DNA of 49,942 bases from Lachnospiraceae bacterium (GTDB taxonomy: Bacteria > Bacillota > Clostridia > Lachnospirales > Lachnospiraceae). How positions within the stretch are numbered: the first letter of the stretch is position 1; each line of letters opens with the position of its first letter. Of this stretch, positions 9,066-18,747 are shown one piece after another. The position numbers were made by a program, and so were the translations under genes. The stretch covers positions 1-49,942 of the forward strand of contig JAQYAY010000035.1 in assembly GCA_029338735.1 (NCBI GenBank), written 5' to 3'. The notes beneath the pieces were generated by a model. The model was not told the origin of the DNA. It was given only the letters and a program-made list of their open reading frames with translations, and ran no database searches.

Positions 9066-9998
9066 TTATAAAATCATCTGATACAGGTATAGCATGAACG
9101 GAATAGTGATCACACAGAATATATTTCCGATCACGCTGTAGACACTCGCCGCGAACGGATCGTTGTCATACACAAGAGACAGCTGTGCCACTGTTGCTGC
9201 CGGCGGAGCGGCGATTCCCATCATTACCACCTGAAGTACAGGCAACAGGTCTGAGCTTCGTCTCGTCAGGCCACTTGCTGCCAGAAGCAGGATCATAATC
9301 AGTGGAAAAATAAGAAGTCTGACTGCAACCACCGGATACGCCTTTTTCATGGCAAAAATCTTCTTCAGACTCTCACCTGCAATTGTCATTCCTATAGAAA
9401 CCATCGAGAGCGGTCCTACCATATCGGCAAGCCCGCTGATAGCCGTATTGATGACGTCTGGCGGCCTGAATCCGGTTATCAGCACCACAATTCCTATCAT
9501 AAGTGCCACCATATTGCTGTTCAGAAACATCTTCTTCGGGTTGATCTGTTCCCTCCCGCCTATGAGTGAGAGTCCATGTGTCCATACAAACAGATTAAAT
9601 GGTACCTGCATTGCTGCGGCATAGAAGACCATATCCTCGCCGAGCGTCATCTGCACCAGAGGCAGGATCAGATTCCCGACATTCGGATATATCATCGTCG
9701 CCCTGTCAACGGCGGTCAGATGAAATGGCCGCTTCATGAGCCTCGACAGTGGAATCCACACAATATATGAAGATGCCGCAAAGATGACACAGGCAATGAA
9801 GCCCTTCAGTCTCTCCGGCGTCAGATCTATTTCAAATGCTCTTATTATAAGGCACGGTGTGAGCACCATGACAGTCAGCTTAGACAGAATCTTTGCATCC
9901 TCCGTCTTCATCACATGCAGGCGAACTATCACAAAGCCGACAACCATCATGAGCATCATTGAACCGAGCTTGCTTAATAATACTGATGTCGCTGCCAT
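9066..9998 (-). CDS. AEC-family (auxin efflux carrier type) permease
   Basis: A 310-aa membrane protein with ten hydrophobic segments in the 5+5 arrangement of the AEC family, whose bacterial members move malate, malonate or other small anions. Conserved family segments include TPCLIIRAF, YPNVGNLILPLVQ with the Asn-Gly-like break in segment four, and GIAAPPAATVAQL near the C-terminus. The substrate cannot be told from the sequence. The ATG follows GAGGGG and lies 6 bases after the ecfT stop, so it is probably the last gene of the ecfA-ecfT transcription unit. Confidence 0.85.
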   Translation of the reverse strand: MAATSVLLSKLGSMMLMMVVGFVIVRLHVMKTEDAKILSKLTVMVLTPCLIIRAFEIDLTPERLKGFIACVIFAASSYIVWIPLSRLMKRPFHLTAVDRATMIYPNVGNLILPLVQMTLGEDMVFYAAAMQVPFNLFVWTHGLSLIGGREQINPKKMFLNSNMVALMIGIVVLITGFRPPDVINTAISGLADMVGPLSMVSIGMTIAGESLKKIFAMKKAYPVVAVRLLIFPLIMILLLAASGLTRRSSDLLPVLQVVMMGIAAPPAATVAQLSLVYDNDPFAASVYSVIGNIFCVITIPFMLYLYQMIL

Positions 9999-10004
9999 AA
10001 CCCC

Positions 10005-10805
10005 TCAGAATAAGGCATGCAGTACGATAACTGCTGCAAATGAAGCAAAAATCAACAGATATGCGATTGCATCCCTTCGCAGATAGTGAAGGGGCTTCAT
10101 GCTCGTCCTGCCTTCTCCGCCATGATAGCATCTGGCTTCCATTGCAAGTGCGAGATCATTGGCTCTTCTGAATGCTGATACAAAAAGTGGTACAAGTAGT
10201 GGTACCATGGCTTTCGCTTTTTTTACAATGCCCTTGCCATCGAATTCTGCTCCTCTTGCCATCTGCGCCTTCATTATCTTGTCAGTCTCATCACTCAGGA
10301 TAGGGATGAATCTGAGTGCGATCGACATCATCATGGCAATCTCGTGAACAGGCACATGGATATAGTTCAGCCATCTGAGACCGGTTTCCAGTCCGTCAGT
10401 GAGCTGGTTCGGAGTCGTCGTGAGTGTCATGATCGAAGTGCCGATGATGAGATATATCATACGGACCAGCATGAGAACCGCTGCCCTCACTCCCTGAATG
10501 GTGATCTGCACCCTGCCCCATCTGACAAGCGGATCACCCGGTGTGAGAAACAGGTTGAAAAGTCCGCAGATCAGCAGAAGTATGATAATGGACTTCAGTC
10601 CCCTGACCATGAATGAAAAAGGGACCTTGCTTGCTATGATCACTGCTCCGAGGCAGACTGTAAGGAATACAAATCCTATCGGATCATCAGCCACGAATAT
10701 AGCAATTATGAAAAAAAGTGTTGCCACGAGCTTGACACGCGGGTCAAGCCTGTGAATCGCCGAATCAGCTGTATAATATTGTCCGAGTGTTATATCTTTG
10801 AGCAT
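10005..10805 (-). CDS. ecfT: Energy-coupling factor transporter transmembrane protein EcfT
   Basis: Scaffold membrane subunit that couples the ECF ATPases to interchangeable vitamin- or metal-binding S subunits. The 266-aa protein has five to six membrane segments and the two coupling-helix motifs that contact the ATPases, [12 protein letters not shown] and [14 protein letters not shown]; the second has Ala-Arg-Cys rather than the common Ala-Arg-Gly. The N-terminal [20 protein letters not shown] is typical. Its first codons overlap the 3' end of ecfA by 16 bases. No S-component gene is in the window, as expected for a shared group II module. Confidence 0.93.
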   Translation of the reverse strand: MLKDITLGQYYTADSAIHRLDPRVKLVATLFFIIAIFVADDPIGFVFLTVCLGAVIIASKVPFSFMVRGLKSIIILLLICGLFNLFLTPGDPLVRWGRVQITIQGVRAAVLMLVRMIYLIIGTSIMTLTTTPNQLTDGLETGLRWLNYIHVPVHEIAMMMSIALRFIPILSDETDKIMKAQMARGAEFDGKGIVKKAKAMVPLLVPLFVSAFRRANDLALAMEARCYHGGEGRTSMKPLHYLRRDAIAYLLIFASFAAVIVLHALF

Positions 10806-12559
10806 CTGAGTATCTCTTTCTCTGCTTCCTCAACTGTGGTCGCATGATCATCAACAGGATAACCGGCATTGTGCAGGTCATGAAGAAGATAGGTCACTGA
10901 CGGCACTGCAAGTCCCATTGACTCAAGCTCCTTCACATGGGTAAATACCTCACGTGGAGTGTCATCATATGCAATAGTACCCTTATCTACTACCACAATG
11001 CGGTCCACATATTCTGCGACATCTTCCATGCTGTGTGATACAAGTATCACAGTCTCTCCTGACTTGTCATGCATCTCCTTTATCAGGCCAAGGATCTCAT
11101 CACGTCCTGCAGGATCAAGACCGGCTGTAGGCTCGTCTAAAATGATGACCTCCGGTCTCATGGCTATGACACCAGCTATGGCAGCTCTTCTCTTCTGTCC
11201 TCCTGACAGCTCGAATGGAGACGCATCATATGAATCATCAGGGAAATGTACCTTTTTCAGGGCTTCATATGCTCTGAGCTCACACTCCTTGTCATCCTGT
11301 CCTTCATTCTTCGGGCCGAACTTCACGTCTTCTACAACAGTAGTCTCGAAGAGCTGATGCTCAGGATACTGAAACACCATCCCGACCTGAGTGCGCAGAT
11401 GCTTCTTGTTGAAATCATCGTCTCCGATATCTTTTCCTTCGAAATATATATGACCCTCAGTCGGCTGTATCAGACCGTTTAAGGTCTGTATCATCGTAGA
11501 CTTGCCTGAACCGGTATGTCCGATGATTCCTATAAAGTCGCCCTTATTGATCTGCAATGACACATCTCTCAAAGCCTGCGTCTCAGTGCCGCCATCCTTA
11601 TATGTGACTGACACATGATCAAGTATCAGGACTGCATCATCGACAGTCTTCTCCGATGTAGCTGATTCAGGCCTGGCCTGAACAGCCGGCACATTCTTCG
11701 ACAGCAGATCCTTTGATATCAGCTGATCAGACAGTTCATCCCTGGTGAGGACTCCTTCAGGGATATCCATACCAGCTTTTCGCAGATTATGAGCGAGCTC
11801 TGTGACCTGCGGAACTGTCAGATGATATGAATGCAGTGTGTCAACCTGTGAAAAGATCTCTCTCGGAGTCCCGTTCATCACTATTTTCCCATGATCCATT
11901 ACGAAGACTCTGTCTGAAAAGACAACCTCTTCCATGTAATGGGTGATCAGAATAATGGTAACGCCTTTTTTCTTATTGAGCTCTCTTGCCGTCTCTATAA
12001 CCTCTGCACGTCCATCCGGATCAAGCATGGCTGTAGGCTCGTCAAGAACTATGCACTTAGGCTGCATGGCCATGACGCCGGCTATGGCTACCCTCTGCTT
12101 CTGTCCTCCGGACAGACGGTTAGGTGACTTCTTCCTGTATTCCCACATGCCGACACTCTTGAGGGCACTCTCGACACGGGCCCAGATCTCATCAGTCGGA
12201 ACACCTATATTTTCAGGACCGAATCCCACATCCTCCTCTACAACAGATGCTATGATCTGGTTGTCAGGATTCTGGAATACCATTCCTGCCTCTTCACGTA
12301 CAGGCAGTTCATTTTCAGGCTTCGAGGTATCTTTTCCGTCCACAAAAACAGTCCCTCCTGTTGGAATCAGAAGGGCATTGATATGCTTTGCAAGCGTAGA
12401 CTTTCCGCTGCCATTGTGACCAAGAATGGAAATGAACTGTCCAGGCTCGACATCGAGACTCACATTGTCTACCGCGGTGTCGATCGAGGTGACATTTCCA
12501 TCCTCATCACGTCTGTAATATTCATAAACCAGATCTCTGGTCTTAATAATTGATTTCAA
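10790..12559 (-). CDS. ecfA: Fused EcfA1-EcfA2 double ATPase of an ECF transporter
   Basis: Drives uptake by ECF vitamin/cofactor transporters. Here both ATPases are one polypeptide of about 589 aa. The first domain (about residues 1-245) has Walker [10 protein letters not shown], signature [13 protein letters not shown] and Walker [14 protein letters not shown]. The second (about 310-560) has [22 protein letters not shown] and [14 protein letters not shown] 60-residue linker joins them, and a short acidic tail follows. EcfA1 and EcfA2 are usually two adjacent genes. I chose the TTG at 12559 because AGGAAGG lies 5 bases before it; an upstream in-frame TTG at 12574 has no ribosome site. It overlaps ecfT. 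Confidence 0.93.
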   Translation of the reverse strand: MKSIIKTRDLVYEYYRRDEDGNVTSIDTAVDNVSLDVEPGQFISILGHNGSGKSTLAKHINALLIPTGGTVFVDGKDTSKPENELPVREEAGMVFQNPDNQIIASVVEEDVGFGPENIGVPTDEIWARVESALKSVGMWEYRKKSPNRLSGGQKQRVAIAGVMAMQPKCIVLDEPTAMLDPDGRAEVIETARELNKKKGVTIILITHYMEEVVFSDRVFVMDHGKIVMNGTPREIFSQVDTLHSYHLTVPQVTELAHNLRKAGMDIPEGVLTRDELSDQLISKDLLSKNVPAVQARPESATSEKTVDDAVLILDHVSVTYKDGGTETQALRDVSLQINKGDFIGIIGHTGSGKSTMIQTLNGLIQPTEGHIYFEGKDIGDDDFNKKHLRTQVGMVFQYPEHQLFETTVVEDVKFGPKNEGQDDKECELRAYEALKKVHFPDDSYDASPFELSGGQKRRAAIAGVIAMRPEVIILDEPTAGLDPAGRDEILGLIKEMHDKSGETVILVSHSMEDVAEYVDRIVVVDKGTIAYDDTPREVFTHVKELESMGLAVPSVTYLLHDLHNAGYPVDDHATTVEEAEKEILRCSKI

Positions 12560-12590
12560 AACAGCCTTCCTCAAACTCTGATCACAACCG

Positions 12591-12625
12591 GCTACTCATA
12601 ACTCTGAACTTATAACTTATAACTT
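12591..12625. repeat. AAGTTATAAG-type repeat at aminotransferase stop
   Basis: Minus-strand words AAGTTATAAG and AGTTATAAGTTC follow one another, then AGAGTTATGAG. The stop codon of the aminotransferase (12617-12619) lies inside the first unit, so its last residues Lys-Leu are encoded by the repeat. Related copies are at 1540 and 48011. Confidence 0.55.
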
Positions 12626-13774
12626 TTTCAGAAATTTCTCAATTCTGTCAAGCGCGATCTTCAGGTTCTCCATGGAATATGCATATGAGATTCTGATGAA
12701 TCCCTCTCCACAGTCGCCAAAGGCCGTGCCCGGTACTACTGCAACCCTCTCTGTCTTGAGCAGTGATGTCGCAAATTCATCTGATGTCATCCCCGTGCTC
12801 CTGATCGAAGGGAAGACATAGAATGCGCCATATGGCTCGAAGCATGACAGTCCCATGTCACGCAGACGTCTCAGTACATAGACACGTCTCTCATTGTACT
12901 GCATCTTCATGTCCTCTACCTCACGGTCGCAGTGGCGTACAGCCTCGATTCCTGCATACTGTGATGTAGTCGGAGCGCACATGATGGCAAACTGATGGAT
13001 CTTGAGCATCTGCTTCAGAATGACTTCAGGAGCACATGCGTATCCGAGTCTCCATCCTGTCATTGCAAATGCCTTGGAAAATCCGTTGATATATACTGTC
13101 CTCTCCTTCATTCCCGGAAGAGACGCTATGGACACATGATCCATCTGATAGGTGAGTTCTGAATAGATCTCATCTGTCATCACATAGATATCATGACGTC
13201 TGATGACCTCGGCTATTGCCTCGAGGTCCTCCTTCTCCATAATAGCGCCCGTCGGGTTATTAGGATATGGTAAAATAAGTACCTTCGTCCTGTCGGTGAT
13301 TGCATTCTCGAGCTCCTGAGCCGTGAGACGGAACTCATCTGACTCCTTGAGGTTGATGATCACAGGCACTCCGCCTGCGAGAACGGTACATGGTAAATAG
13401 GATACATATGAAGGCTCAGGAATGATGACCTCATCACCAGGATCAAGCATTGCACGAAGTCCGATATCGATGGCTTCACTGCCTCCGACCGTCATCATCA
13501 TCTCAGTCTTCGGATCATAGTGCAGATCATACTTCCTGTCCAGATACTCGGCTACTGCGACCTTGAGTTCCATGAGTCCGGCATTCGATGTGTAGAATGT
13601 CCGGCCCTGCTCGAGTGAATATATGGCCTCATCCCTGACTCTCCACGGAGTATCGAAATCAGGCTCGCCGACGCCAAGAGATATGGCATCGTCCATTGTA
13701 TTGACTATATCGAAAAATTTTCTGATACCGGATGGCTTAATCTCCTGTATCTGCTTGCTTACAGGGCTCTTCAT
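12617..13774 (-). CDS. PLP-dependent class I/II aminotransferase
   Basis: A fold-type I aminotransferase of 385 aa. Visible landmarks are the N-terminal SLGVGEPDFDTPW, YPNNPTGA that contacts the cofactor, TDEIYSELTY with the PLP-binding Asp and Tyr, and GFSKAFAMTGWRLGY with the Schiff-base Lys. The C-terminal Arg in GFIRISYA binds substrate carboxylate. The exact substrate is not evident; the family includes PatA-type and aromatic or aspartate enzymes. Its ATG overlaps the stop of the Lrp-type regulator gene by ATGA, so the two are translationally coupled, a pairing that suggests the regulator senses the amino acid this enzyme handles. Confidence 0.93.
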   Translation of the reverse strand: MKSPVSKQIQEIKPSGIRKFFDIVNTMDDAISLGVGEPDFDTPWRVRDEAIYSLEQGRTFYTSNAGLMELKVAVAEYLDRKYDLHYDPKTEMMMTVGGSEAIDIGLRAMLDPGDEVIIPEPSYVSYLPCTVLAGGVPVIINLKESDEFRLTAQELENAITDRTKVLILPYPNNPTGAIMEKEDLEAIAEVIRRHDIYVMTDEIYSELTYQMDHVSIASLPGMKERTVYINGFSKAFAMTGWRLGYACAPEVILKQMLKIHQFAIMCAPTTSQYAGIEAVRHCDREVEDMKMQYNERRVYVLRRLRDMGLSCFEPYGAFYVFPSIRSTGMTSDEFATSLLKTERVAVVPGTAFGDCGEGFIRISYAYSMENLKIALDRIEKFLKKL

Positions 13775-14253
13775 GACAGTTCCACCCTTTCATCCTTCTT
13801 CTGTTCGTCGACCATGATAGTTCCATGATCCTTGTACTTCTTCAGGATAAAGTTTGTCTTCGTAGAGAGTACTGAATCAAGAGTAGACAGCTTCTGTGAT
13901 ACGAAGTCTGCAACCTCACGCAGTGTCTTGCCCTCAATAGTCACCATGAAGTCGAAACCGCCTGAGATCAGGTATACAGAGCTGACTTCCGGGTAATTAT
14001 AGATACGTCTTGCAACTCTGTCAAATCCCATTCCTCTCTGCGGAGTGACTCTGACTTCGATGAGAGCCGTCACCTTTTCAATGCCTGCCTTGTCCCAGTC
14101 GACAAGGGCAGGATATCCGCAGATCACATGCTTGTCTTCAAGCTCTTTGATATTGTTCTTTACGGCTTCCTCATCCTCACCTACAAGGACTGCAAGCTCC
14201 TTTGGATCAATCTTTGAATTCTTCTCAATTATATTTAAAATCTTTTCCTGCAT
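13771..14253 (-). CDS. Lrp/AsnC-family transcriptional regulator
   Basis: A 160-aa DNA-binding regulator. Residues 1-60 form the AsnC-type winged helix-turn-helix (ILNIIEKNSKIDPKELA, then the recognition helix region EEAVKNNIKELED), and residues 70-150 form the RAM ligand-binding domain with the typical VYLISGGFDFMVTIEG strand. It differs from classic Lrp in lacking the usual N-terminal lead and in having a charged C-terminal tail. It is 12 bases after the AIR-synthase-like gene and overlaps the aminotransferase start by four bases. Confidence 0.92.
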   Translation of the reverse strand: MQEKILNIIEKNSKIDPKELAVLVGEDEEAVKNNIKELEDKHVICGYPALVDWDKAGIEKVTALIEVRVTPQRGMGFDRVARRIYNYPEVSSVYLISGGFDFMVTIEGKTLREVADFVSQKLSTLDSVLSTKTNFILKKYKDHGTIMVDEQKKDERVELS

Positions 14254-14265
14254 TGTACAAATCTC

Positions 14266-15270
14266 CTATCCTAACACCTTGTGGAATTCATCTGCTGCCG
14301 GCGGCTCCAGGAATCTGGTCTGACCATCATAATGAACCACTCTGTCTCTTGTATCATTAGTCCGGCCTATTATCGAAGCACTAATCCCTTTCTCCTCAAG
14401 AGCATCGACAATCCTATCCCCTCTCTCCGCCGCTATCAGCATGCTTCCACTGCTTATCAGACAGTAGGGATCAATATCGAAATAATCGCAGATCTCTACC
14501 GTCTCCTGCCTTATCGGAATCTTTTCGATGTCCACGGAAAGTCCTGCTCCCGAGGCCTCTCCCATCTCCCAGAGAGCGCCGAAGATGCCACCTTCCGTGA
14601 CATCGTGCATCGCGACTGCACCCGCTCCCGCGGCAATGAGACCGTCCTGAACTACAGATATCATATTTTTAAAAGAAATGGCGCTGTCCACAAACTCTGC
14701 CGGGAATTTCTGGAGAAGCTCTTCCTTCTTTTCTGCTGCTATAATCGAAGTCCCCTCAAGACCTATATACTTCGTGACCACGAGATCCATGTCAGGCTTC
14801 GCTCCGGAAGTCTCGATCATGGAATCACGGCGTACTTTTCCGACTCCTGTCACAGAGACAACCGGTCTCGTGACCGCATCGGTCACCTCTGTATGTCCGC
14901 CGATCACTGCCATGTGCAGACGCTCACAGGATGCGTTGATCTCCTTCATGATCTCCTGAAGTGTATCCTCTGTAGTCTGTGGTGGCAGCATCACTGTAAG
15001 AAGTACTCCTACAGGCTCTGCTCCTGCGCTTGCCAGATCATTGGCTGTGATATCACAGGCCAGATGGCCTATATCAATGGCTGTCCCTGTGATAGGATCT
15101 GTAGACATCACCAGGACTTCATCAGGTCCACAGGTGACTGCCCCACAGTCCTCGCCTACATTACTCCCGACAATGACCTCATTTCTTCTTACTGTCAGAG
15201 GTCTTATCACTGACCTTTTTAGTATCCTTTCCGGTATCTTTCCCGGACTTAGATTTATCGTCTTTTTCAT
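14266..15270 (-). CDS. AIR synthase/HypE-like ATP-binding protein
   Basis: A 334-aa member of the PurM/HypE/ThiL/SelD superfamily. It has GSNVGEDCGAV, the ATP/Mg motif near residue 40, STDPITGTA near 55, DLASAGAEPVGVLLT, GGHTEVTD, and the C-terminal domain with HDVTEGGIFGALWEMGE. Such stand-alone proteins are common in Clostridia, with no firmly assigned reaction known to me; it is not the hydrogenase HypE, which is encoded at 47006 and ends in a Cys. The first 31 codons overlap the 3' end of the vanW-like gene in another frame. Family-like sequence (GKIPERILKRSV) lies within that overlap, so the start at 15270 is supported. Confidence 0.85.
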   Translation of the reverse strand: MKKTINLSPGKIPERILKRSVIRPLTVRRNEVIVGSNVGEDCGAVTCGPDEVLVMSTDPITGTAIDIGHLACDITANDLASAGAEPVGVLLTVMLPPQTTEDTLQEIMKEINASCERLHMAVIGGHTEVTDAVTRPVVSVTGVGKVRRDSMIETSGAKPDMDLVVTKYIGLEGTSIIAAEKKEELLQKFPAEFVDSAISFKNMISVVQDGLIAAGAGAVAMHDVTEGGIFGALWEMGEASGAGLSVDIEKIPIRQETVEICDYFDIDPYCLISSGSMLIAAERGDRIVDALEEKGISASIIGRTNDTRDRVVHYDGQTRFLEPPAADEFHKVLG

Positions 15271-16792
15271 CTTTCTTTGTATCTGTCTTCTTCTCGTCCT
15301 TCTTCTCTTCAGTCTCCTCTATTTTCTCGTCCTCTTCCTTCTCTGACTCAGATGCAGCGTTCTTCCACCTGGCCGCAGCTGTCTGGACCTTGGAGAGGTC
15401 GCCCGTCGCTATCGCAGACTGCATTGCTGCTGTGGCCTCAGCTGAGTCTGACTTCGTCCCGACAGTATATGTCGCATCTGTAGCCCTGTATACAGAACTG
15501 TTGAACTGTGTCTTGCTGACCTGCTTGCCATTTTTCTTGACGATCTTCCAGAGAACTGCCTTGAGTCCGTCATGAGGGATATCACTTGTTCTGCTCACGA
15601 CTCCTACAGGCTGTGTCGGATCTGCCTTGAGCGCTGTCTTGTAATCCACAGTGTCTGTCGTCTCACTCTCGAAATCAACAGTCCTTGACGGATCCCTGGT
15701 CTCTTTTCCATAGATGCTGAAGGTGATCGTACTGCCATTGGCTGACCCTTCGATGAAGATCGGATACTTCTGATTATTCTCAAACTGGAAGTCCTTGATA
15801 TCACCTGCGATCGCCGCATCCTCTGATGGCTGCACATAGTGTACCATCATTGAATGATTGTATCTCTTCAGTACCAGAAGCTCTGCTCTGATGACTGCAT
15901 TGTACAGGGTCGTGGATACCTGGCAGATACCGCCTCCGTATGTCAGGACTGTCGTACCATTCTCATATGATGGTGCCTGCTCATAACCATTCTCTGCTGT
16001 CATTGGGTTGAGTGCTTTCGCCACAGAGAACTTGTCTCCCGGATACAGCACAGTGCCATTGATCTTCGATTCGCCATTTGCCACATTCTGCTTTCTCGCT
16101 GCAGTGGAAGTGGAATAATCTGTAGTAAAAGTTCCCAGCAGATCCCTGACTGATGAAAGCTCTTCAGCCGTCCCACGCGGCTTTCTGACCTTCGTCACGA
16201 GCTTTATCGTATCTGCTGTATTGGCATCTTCTGTGGCTGCAAAATCACTGATGGCCTTTACCGAATCAGCGATATTGAGTTCGTGGCCTTCCTTGCCGGC
16301 GACGAATGTGAACTTGCCATTCTCATGGCGCAGTGTCCCGTCAACAGGCTCATCCACGAGTTCTGCTTCATTATCATTCAGGAACTTCTCCGCCTTCGCC
16401 GTATCAACAGTGGCTCCGAGAGAGAACTCTTTCTTCTTCCCGCTATTGATATTCTGATTCTCACGGTATCTCTCGAGCAGATTGCCCTTCCTGCCGTAAT
16501 TGATGGCCGAATCGACAGAATCACCTGCATCGGCTGAAAGCCCTATATCTGATGCCTTCACAGTCAGGACTCTCTCGCCGCTCGTCAGTGTGATCTTCCT
16601 CTCCGCCGCCTGAGCCGCATAATCTTCAATGGCTGCTGTGGCCTCAGAGCGGTCCATCCCTGATACATCAACTGAACCTATATACACATTGCTGGCTATC
16701 TTCTGTGCCGCCTGCGCATCTGTACCTGATAAAAATATACCTCCGAAAACTATTCCCGCTGTTAACCCCCCGGCTAACAACCATTTTTTCAT
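15179..16792 (-). CDS. VanW-family secreted protein with PG-binding repeat and charged tail
   Basis: An exported or membrane-anchored protein of 537 aa, probably cell-wall-associated. A signal/anchor segment (KWLLAGGLTAGIVFGGIFL) opens the protein. Residues about 40-215 hold two peptidoglycan-binding-domain-4-type units (VYIGSVDVSGMDRSEA), and about 225-365 hold the VanW core with FSVAKALNP, YGGGICQVSTTLYNA and HYVQPSEDA. A G5-like or small beta region follows. The last 60 residues are almost only Glu, Lys and Asp. VanW occurs in glycopeptide-resistance clusters but most homologues, including this one, are not linked to resistance genes. Start at 16792 follows AAAGGA; a TTG at 16810 has no site. 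Confidence 0.9.
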   Translation of the reverse strand: MKKWLLAGGLTAGIVFGGIFLSGTDAQAAQKIASNVYIGSVDVSGMDRSEATAAIEDYAAQAAERKITLTSGERVLTVKASDIGLSADAGDSVDSAINYGRKGNLLERYRENQNINSGKKKEFSLGATVDTAKAEKFLNDNEAELVDEPVDGTLRHENGKFTFVAGKEGHELNIADSVKAISDFAATEDANTADTIKLVTKVRKPRGTAEELSSVRDLLGTFTTDYSTSTAARKQNVANGESKINGTVLYPGDKFSVAKALNPMTAENGYEQAPSYENGTTVLTYGGGICQVSTTLYNAVIRAELLVLKRYNHSMMVHYVQPSEDAAIAGDIKDFQFENNQKYPIFIEGSANGSTITFSIYGKETRDPSRTVDFESETTDTVDYKTALKADPTQPVGVVSRTSDIPHDGLKAVLWKIVKKNGKQVSKTQFNSSVYRATDATYTVGTKSDSAEATAAMQSAIATGDLSKVQTAAARWKNAASESEKEEDEKIEETEEKKDEKKTDTKKDEKDDKSKSGKDTGKDTKKVSDKTSDSKKK

Positions 16793-16849
16793 ATATTCAT
16801 TCCTTTTCAAAAAAGTGCTACAATATATGTACTATAGAAAGGCAGTCAT

Positions 16850-17494
16850 ATGATACTACTGATTTCAATATCACAGATACCTATAATCACGATCGCCCTG
16901 GTCACATTCATCCTCTTCGTCGCATTCAGGATCAGAACCCTGCGTGCAAAAGAAGTAAAACGTGACGAGGCTTTCTGGGAAAGAGAGCGTATGGCAAATC
17001 TTACCCCGGCCCGCGATCTAAGTGCCATTGACTATATTACCATTCCAATAGAAAAATTTCCACTATCTTTTTTTGTGGAGAATCCGGATGAAGAAGCTGA
17101 TATGATAATAGATGAGCTGACCGAACTCAGCAAGACACGCCTCCTGAATCTGAATGGCAAGACGAATACTGATCTGAAGCTCGAATATGGCCGGAAGAAT
17201 CTCCCGGAGATGCAGCAGATTGATGAACGCTTCTCCCGTGTCACCGTGCTGCTGTGTGATCTCGCCAAATGCTTCATGGAAAAAGAAAAATACGCTGAAG
17301 CCGCGCAGATACTCGAATACGGCATGTCTATCGGAAGCGATATATCTTCGAACTATACGCTGCTCGGTGAATGCTACAAAAAGCTCGGTGACGAGGATAA
17401 ATTCAGCGACCTGCGCCAGAAAGTGGATTCAATGGATTTCCTGATGAAAGGCGCTGTCCTCAGGAGTCTTGACGCGATGAACACAGATCACTGA
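16850..17494 (+). CDS. Membrane-anchored TPR-like protein
   Basis: A 214-aa protein with one N-terminal membrane segment (residues 2-24), then a basic stretch, so the rest is probably cytosolic. Residues about 115-175 fit a pair of TPR-like helical hairpins (CFMEKEKYAEAAQILEYG, then YTLLGECYKKLGDEDKFS). I do not recognise a named family. GAAAGG precedes the ATG. It is divergent from the vanW-like gene and its last 35 bases overlap the convergent nth gene. A role as a protein-protein adaptor is only inferred from the TPR-like region. Confidence 0.75.
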   Translation: MILLISISQIPIITIALVTFILFVAFRIRTLRAKEVKRDEAFWERERMANLTPARDLSAIDYITIPIEKFPLSFFVENPDEEADMIIDELTELSKTRLLNLNGKTNTDLKLEYGRKNLPEMQQIDERFSRVTVLLCDLAKCFMEKEKYAEAAQILEYGMSIGSDISSNYTLLGECYKKLGDEDKFSDLRQKVDSMDFLMKGAVLRSLDAMNTDH

Positions 17495-18089
17495 GAAAGC
17501 ACTCATTACATTTCGGCGATCTCGCCGTACATATACTTCTCCCGAGGGCTATGAACTGTATATTGATCATGATCCAGTGCTCCTTCGGGATTTTTTTCAT
17601 CAGATCCTGCTCTACCTTGGCAGGATCTTTTTCTTCGGTAAATCCAAGCCTTCTTGAAATCCTGCCCACATGAGTATCTACGACTATTGACGGATCATGA
17701 TAGATATTGCCTCTTATCACATTGGCTGTCTTCCTGCCCACTCCTGGAAGCGATGTCAGTTCATCAATTGTGCGCGGTACCTGTCCGTCAAAATCATCCA
17801 GCAGCCGTCTGGCACACGCCTTTATATTTTTCGCTTTATTATGGTAGAAGCCTGTAGCATGGATATCCTGCTCGAGTTCCGCCAGATCAGCATCGGCAAA
17901 TGCCTCGATTGTCGGATATTTCCTGTACAGCTTCTCAGCTACTTCATTTACCTTCCTGTCGGTACACTGGGCCGACATTATTGTAGAAAAAAGCAGCTGC
18001 CATGGGGCATCATAATGCAGGTAACACGGAATGTCCCTGCCATACGCCTCATCCAGCCGCTTCAGTATCTCTTCTGTTCTCTTATTCAT
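17460..18089 (-). CDS. nth: Endonuclease III (DNA glycosylase/AP lyase)
   Basis: Base-excision-repair enzyme that removes oxidised pyrimidines and nicks the abasic site. The 209-aa protein has the helix-hairpin-helix LPGVGRKTANVI with the catalytic Lys, the catalytic Asp in VVDTHVGRISRRLG, and the C-terminal 4Fe-4S ligand set Cys-x6-Cys-x2-Cys-x5-Cys in CTARSPKCNECFLSDLC. Length is normal. The start overlaps the stop of the upstream membrane gene by four bases, and no strong ribosome site is seen, consistent with coupled translation. The 3' end overlaps the convergent TPR gene. Confidence 0.96.
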   Translation of the reverse strand: MNKRTEEILKRLDEAYGRDIPCYLHYDAPWQLLFSTIMSAQCTDRKVNEVAEKLYRKYPTIEAFADADLAELEQDIHATGFYHNKAKNIKACARRLLDDFDGQVPRTIDELTSLPGVGRKTANVIRGNIYHDPSIVVDTHVGRISRRLGFTEEKDPAKVEQDLMKKIPKEHWIMINIQFIALGRSICTARSPKCNECFLSDLCSSRQDS

Positions 18090-18667
18090 AAAAATGCACT
18101 CAGTAATGATGCCAGACCTGCAATGATCAGGAGCACTGCTCCGATCACATACAGCCTCGGCCTTGAAGCAAATCCATATCTATATCCAGTATAGATCCCC
18201 ATTGAAACCACAACTACAGTTGATGCCACAATGAAAAACATCACAAGCCAGATATTGGCTGCCATCAGACCGCTTGCCAGTCCTGCAAAGAGCGTGTAGA
18301 TAGCACCCGCCAGCATGATGAGCACATAATTCTTAACGCTCATCTCCTCACGCTTCTCTTCAATCTGCTCACGCTTCATGGCCTTGTGAATGAGTCTCAC
18401 TGCCAGAAGGAAATCTATGATGGCAGCAAGTCCGAATCCAAGCGTATTGGCATCCTGAACTTCATTGTGCTGTACCATCTCATAGGTGATGATATATCCG
18501 CCAAAGAAAAATATACACTGAATCAGAGCAAGCAGCAGACATATCGGGATAAGGATTTTCAGCCGGATCTTCTGGAGCATGGCTCCGCGGATCTCCATTG
18601 CCGCATATACATCTAAACCGATACCTACGATGATCAGCAGGTTCAGTAAATTAACAAACCAGTTCAT
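18086..18667 (-). CDS. Six-segment membrane protein, possibly MntP-like
   Basis: A 193-aa integral membrane protein with six hydrophobic segments and a short charged loop (KAMKREQIEEKREEMS) in the middle. The first segment, LIIVGIGLDVYAAMEIRG, has the Gly-x-x-x-Asp-x-Tyr/Phe-Ala pattern of the MntP/LysE-like manganese exporters, but the second half lacks a clear repeat of it, so the assignment is weak. I start it at the ATG at 18667 because TATGGAGG lies just before it; the in-frame ATG at 18682 has none. It overlaps nth by four bases. Confidence 0.7.
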   Translation of the reverse strand: MNWFVNLLNLLIIVGIGLDVYAAMEIRGAMLQKIRLKILIPICLLLALIQCIFFFGGYIITYEMVQHNEVQDANTLGFGLAAIIDFLLAVRLIHKAMKREQIEEKREEMSVKNYVLIMLAGAIYTLFAGLASGLMAANIWLVMFFIVASTVVVVSMGIYTGYRYGFASRPRLYVIGAVLLIIAGLASLLSAFL

Positions 18668-18747
18668 GGGTCCTCCATACAATTTTTATAATTACATACT
18701 ATAAACGAATTACCGGGATTCATAAATATTCAAAGTTTTTCCCGTGT

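Noticed and set aside
14281-15213. Long open frame (310 codons) on the plus strand across the AIR-synthase-like gene
   Set aside because: It is antisense to a gene with clear family motifs; its translation is rich in Cys/His/Arg with no domain.
14266-15270. Second hydrogenase HypE
   Set aside because: It lacks the C-terminal Cys motif and the hyp context; it is a stand-alone AIR-synthase-like protein.
15179-16792. Vancomycin resistance locus suggested by the VanW-like gene
   Set aside because: No vanHAX, vanRS or related gene is near; VanW-type proteins are common in susceptible Clostridia.
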